DNA from: Gammaproteobacteria bacterium
GTDB taxonomy: Bacteria; Pseudomonadota; Gammaproteobacteria; Arenicellales; Arenicellaceae
DNA: 9,081 nucleotides
Direction of reading: 5' to 3'
Assembly: GCA_003485905.1 (NCBI GenBank)
Contig: DNHK01000430.1
Location: 1-9,081, forward strand
In this document: piece by piece, positions 6,820-9,081 of the stretch
Numbering within the stretch: the first letter of the stretch is position 1
How the letters are laid out: each line of letters begins with the position of its first letter
Made by a program: the position numbers and the translations under genes
The notes under the pieces: model-generated
What the model was told of the DNA's origin: nothing
Database searches by the model: none
The model's input: the letters and a program-made list of their open reading frames with translations, nothing else

Positions 6820-6905
6820 TCTAGGCGATTAGTCGTGATATGCTGACATCCTAGAAATAATCACCCGCGATCGTGATAATACTCAACCGCGCTTAATGGA
6901 TACTT

Positions 6906-8315
6906 ATGACTATGACTAAATATCGGTTTTTAATGAATTTAGAGAGGCTCCCGCAAAAATTCTTGTCAGTACTGTTGTCGACGTTAGTGATCAGCGTTTT
7001 TTGCGTATCGAATGTTTATGCTCAAGCGCCAGCGGTTCCGTCAGACAAGGAGAAGGCCGATTGGACAACATCGTGGGCTGAAGATGCTGATATTGAGCTT
7101 GAGTATAGTTTTGATTCTAGTGGCCCAGATGCCTGGGATCCGAAGGAACACCCCACAGTATTTATTTCGACCGAGGGTCCTGGCTATGGCGGTTTAATGA
7201 GTGGCGTTGTGCATCCTGGTATTGTGATTGTGGATGCGAACACACGAGAAGTAGTAGCCAGTCAATCGTATGATGTATTGAGCTGGGGCTGGACCAGCGT
7301 GTTTGAATCTCATGGACTGGGTGTGTCGCCTGACGGTGAATGGATTTATTTACCAACCGGTGAGGGTGCAACATTGACGATTGGCGACAATGCTGGTCGT
7401 TATCTGGTGATAAACGCCCGGACGCTAAAAGTTGATAAAGTAATAAAAATAACCGGTCAGGCCCATCATGCATCTGCGTATACAACTCCGACGGGCGATC
7501 CCAGAGTTATGTTGTACGGCTGGCAACAACCACTTTTTGTGTTGGACCCAAGCGATGATAATAAAGTGATTGGTGCGGTGTCGTTACAGGATCAGGGTAT
7601 TGAGGCTTATACCTATTTTGCGTCACCTGATGGTGACAGTATTATTGGTACCGGTAGATACCGCGATCGTGAGTTGCGTCAAACCCAAATGGATCAAACC
7701 CTGGTGTTTGTTAATCCCGATACCTGGGCAGTTGATCGATGGGTAAAGATTAATGACAGTGAGCCAGCAATGATGGCATTCACTTCGGACAATAAATTTG
7801 CCTATATTGCCGGTGCTCGGCATAGCGTTGTGATGAAATTAGACCTCGCAGATAATGTCATGGTATCGGAAACCCGTTCCGGTGTTGATGGTCCTTACGG
7901 CGTGCATTTAGGCTGGGATGATCGCTATTTATATACTATTGGTAAAGGCGAAGGCTCACACAACCGCGGTAAAATGGTTGGCTTGGTCGATTCCACCATC
8001 ATGGAAGTACCCGGGTCGATTCCTTTGGACAAGTATTACACGGGATGCATACGTGGAGACCACGGCACACTCCATCCCGACCCAGAAGCAAACGAAATGT
8101 GGATTAGCTGCAATTCGAGTTTCGAGATGGTTGTTTTCGACCTTGATTTGAAAGATGTTGTTGAGAGAATCGCTACCCCTAATGGTGGCAGCACTCACTC
8201 CGGGGCCTTTGTTACTTACGATAACGGCTGGGATGGCCCAGGTGAGATGGTATCCGACCAAAACGGTTTACATGGAAGCGCCCTGGAATTAAAACGGCTG
8301 ATTAATTCCAACTAA
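6906..8315 (+). CDS. Secreted seven-bladed beta-propeller protein with histidine-rich channel
   Basis: 469 residues. The signal peptide ends near residue 40 (NVYAQ, then AP), so it is periplasmic or secreted; ATGs at codons 3 and 10 are alternative starts. The mature part shows repeated propeller units: a strand with VSPDG/ASPDG-type turns (140-144, 239-243), then IYLPTG, and a closing VIVDANTREVVA or VFVNPDTWAVDRW type hairpin (106-118, 267-279). About seven units run from 82 to 423, with a closing strand at 429-458. The pattern is that of YncE/NirF/NosZ-like propellers. Histidines fall at the start of the inner strand in several units: His136, His187-His188, His334, His386 and His390, His431. 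Cys381 and Cys402 could form a disulfide. No CXXCH haem motif and no PQQ motif is present. I do not recognise a specific enzyme; a metal-binding or ligand-binding role is possible. No clear promoter of its own, so it may be read from the glycosylase promoter. Confidence 0.8.
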   Translation: MTMTKYRFLMNLERLPQKFLSVLLSTLVISVFCVSNVYAQAPAVPSDKEKADWTTSWAEDADIELEYSFDSSGPDAWDPKEHPTVFISTEGPGYGGLMSGVVHPGIVIVDANTREVVASQSYDVLSWGWTSVFESHGLGVSPDGEWIYLPTGEGATLTIGDNAGRYLVINARTLKVDKVIKITGQAHHASAYTTPTGDPRVMLYGWQQPLFVLDPSDDNKVIGAVSLQDQGIEAYTYFASPDGDSIIGTGRYRDRELRQTQMDQTLVFVNPDTWAVDRWVKINDSEPAMMAFTSDNKFAYIAGARHSVVMKLDLADNVMVSETRSGVDGPYGVHLGWDDRYLYTIGKGEGSHNRGKMVGLVDSTIMEVPGSIPLDKYYTGCIRGDHGTLHPDPEANEMWISCNSSFEMVVFDLDLKDVVERIATPNGGSTHSGAFVTYDNGWDGPGEMVSDQNGLHGSALELKRLINSN

Positions 8316-8375
8316 CCCTATATCGCTTGTCTTGTAGTCAGCTGTTTCATGATTTCAATAAGCTAACAATCACAA

Positions 8376-8406
8376 TAAACCAATGGAGTTAGACTCCATT
8401 GGTTTA
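8376..8406. terminator. Bidirectional terminator hairpin between converging genes
   Basis: TAAACCAATGGAGT and ACTCCATTGGTTTA form a 14-bp perfect stem with a TAG loop. It lies 60 bases after the propeller stop and 15 bases after the amidohydrolase stop on the other strand. The A-rich and T-rich ends of the stem give short U-runs in both directions, as in bidirectional Rho-independent terminators. Confidence 0.8.
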
Positions 8407-8421
8407 CAGGCTGGGCGAGGT

Positions 8422-9081
8422 TTATTGGGAATAAAACTCAGGGTCTGAGTGAACTACCTTGCCGCCAACGATGGTTAGCACCGAATTTAGATTCAGAATC
8501 TCATCTTCAGGCACGGTTAAATAATCATCGCTCAGTACTGCGAAGTCAGCGTGCTTGCCAATTTCAATGTTGCCCAGATCATTCTCATCGTGAGAAAACC
8601 AGGCGCTACCGATGGTGTAAAGCTTTAGCGCTTCAAGCCGAGTTATCTTTTGGTCGGCATTGATTTCATCACCCAGTACATTCTTACCGGTTGCCATGTA
8701 ATAAATCGAATACCAGGGATTCATTGGATGGCCGACGGTGCTGTCGGTTCCACCGCCGACTCGAATACCACTATCGACGATCATACGGAACGGTGGTCCC
8801 GATTGGTCGGTGCTAAAAAATCGCTGATTTTGTACCGTTACCCCAGCGCCTATCGCGATCAATCGATCTAGAATTCCTTGCTCTATCTCATGTACGTGGG
8901 TTAGCGACCAGTGCAGATCTGCAATTGGAGCTATTTCGTTAGCTGTCTCAAAGGCCTTGATATGATAGTCATTATCTTCCTTGCTGCTTGAGTGTTCTTG
9001 CAGTAGCCAGCCCCTGCGTGCCGCAAGCGCGGTAGCATTATAGAATTGAATGCTCTTGGAATCGTTGACCGTATGCTCACC
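8422..9081 (-). CDS. Amidohydrolase, Amidohydro_3 / YtcJ-like, C-terminal 219 residues (5' end beyond the window)
   Basis: The frame is open without a stop to the right edge, so the start and the N-terminal HxH metal motif are missing. Local residues (1 = first whole codon at the edge): LLQEHSSS (26-33) holds the His that relatives have in 'VHAIGD'. DLHWSLTHVHEIEQG (55-69) holds the one in 'R-EHAQ'. GGGTDSTVG (109-117) carries the catalytic/metal Asp (113). NPWYSIYYMATG then LEALKLYTIGSAW and the closing IEIGKHADFAVLSDD give the usual C-terminal beta-sandwich ending. The family hydrolyses C-N bonds such as cyclic or formyl amides with a divalent metal; many members are unassigned, and the substrate cannot be named. 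Two family motifs are altered (EHSSSKED in place of H-x-x-G-D; HVHEIE in place of EHAQ), which marks a divergent branch. It converges on the propeller gene with a shared terminator between. Confidence 0.85.
   Translation of the reverse strand, partial: GEHTVNDSKSIQFYNATALAARRGWLLQEHSSSKEDNDYHIKAFETANEIAPIADLHWSLTHVHEIEQGILDRLIAIGAGVTVQNQRFFSTDQSGPPFRMIVDSGIRVGGGTDSTVGHPMNPWYSIYYMATGKNVLGDEINADQKITRLEALKLYTIGSAWFSHDENDLGNIEIGKHADFAVLSDDYLTVPEDEILNLNSVLTIVGGKVVHSDPEFYSQ

Noticed and set aside
6833..6878. Direct repeat TCGTGATA at 6833-6840 and 6871-6878 before the propeller gene.
   Set aside because: Only two 8-base copies with no symmetry to the promoter; likely chance.

Overview
The window reads like a chromosomal segment of a Gram-negative, probably free-living aquatic gammaproteobacterium. 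This is an inference from gene content: many signal-peptide proteins, periplasmic DUF families, an LctP-type lactate permease and a T4 endonuclease V-type UV-repair enzyme. Base composition looks like the mid-40s % G+C by eye. I see no rRNA, tRNA, CRISPR array, insertion sequence or phage gene. Eight genes are complete within the window and one runs off the right edge.

Left part (6-1978, minus strand): a two-gene unit. A secreted DUF547 protein is followed, with a 4-base stop/start overlap, by a multi-membrane-span glycosyltransferase of the GT-C/GT87-like kind. The transferase stops just inside the window edge and looks short at its C-terminus.

Middle part (2236-5900, minus strand): four genes in a row. 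In transcription order they are a secreted DUF1330 protein, a small secreted DUF6152 protein, a secreted 270-residue protein of a 'PDLxGxW' type that I believe often sits beside DUF6152, and an LctP-family lactate/glycolate permease. A good sigma-70-like promoter lies just ahead of the DUF6152 gene. A perfect 8-bp dyad lies just ahead of the permease. The layout suggests periplasmic or envelope proteins expressed with uptake of a small 2-hydroxy acid, but no enzyme for that acid is visible here.

Right part (6124-8315, plus strand): after a 223-base divergent intergenic region come a long-form pyrimidine-dimer DNA glycosylase and, 86 bases later, a secreted seven-bladed beta-propeller protein with an unusual set of histidines at equivalent blade positions. 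A 14-bp perfect hairpin at 8376-8406 separates it from a converging minus-strand gene, the C-terminal 219 residues of an Amidohydro_3 (YtcJ-like) metal-dependent hydrolase that continues beyond base 9081.

The most interesting points are the histidine-lined propeller; the DUF6152 protein, whose predicted mature N-terminus starts His-His (a possible copper site); and the glycosylase, which keeps the T4 catalytic Glu and Arg but begins Met-Arg instead of Met-Thr and carries an extra C-terminal region. None of these makes a demonstrable new system from sequence alone.
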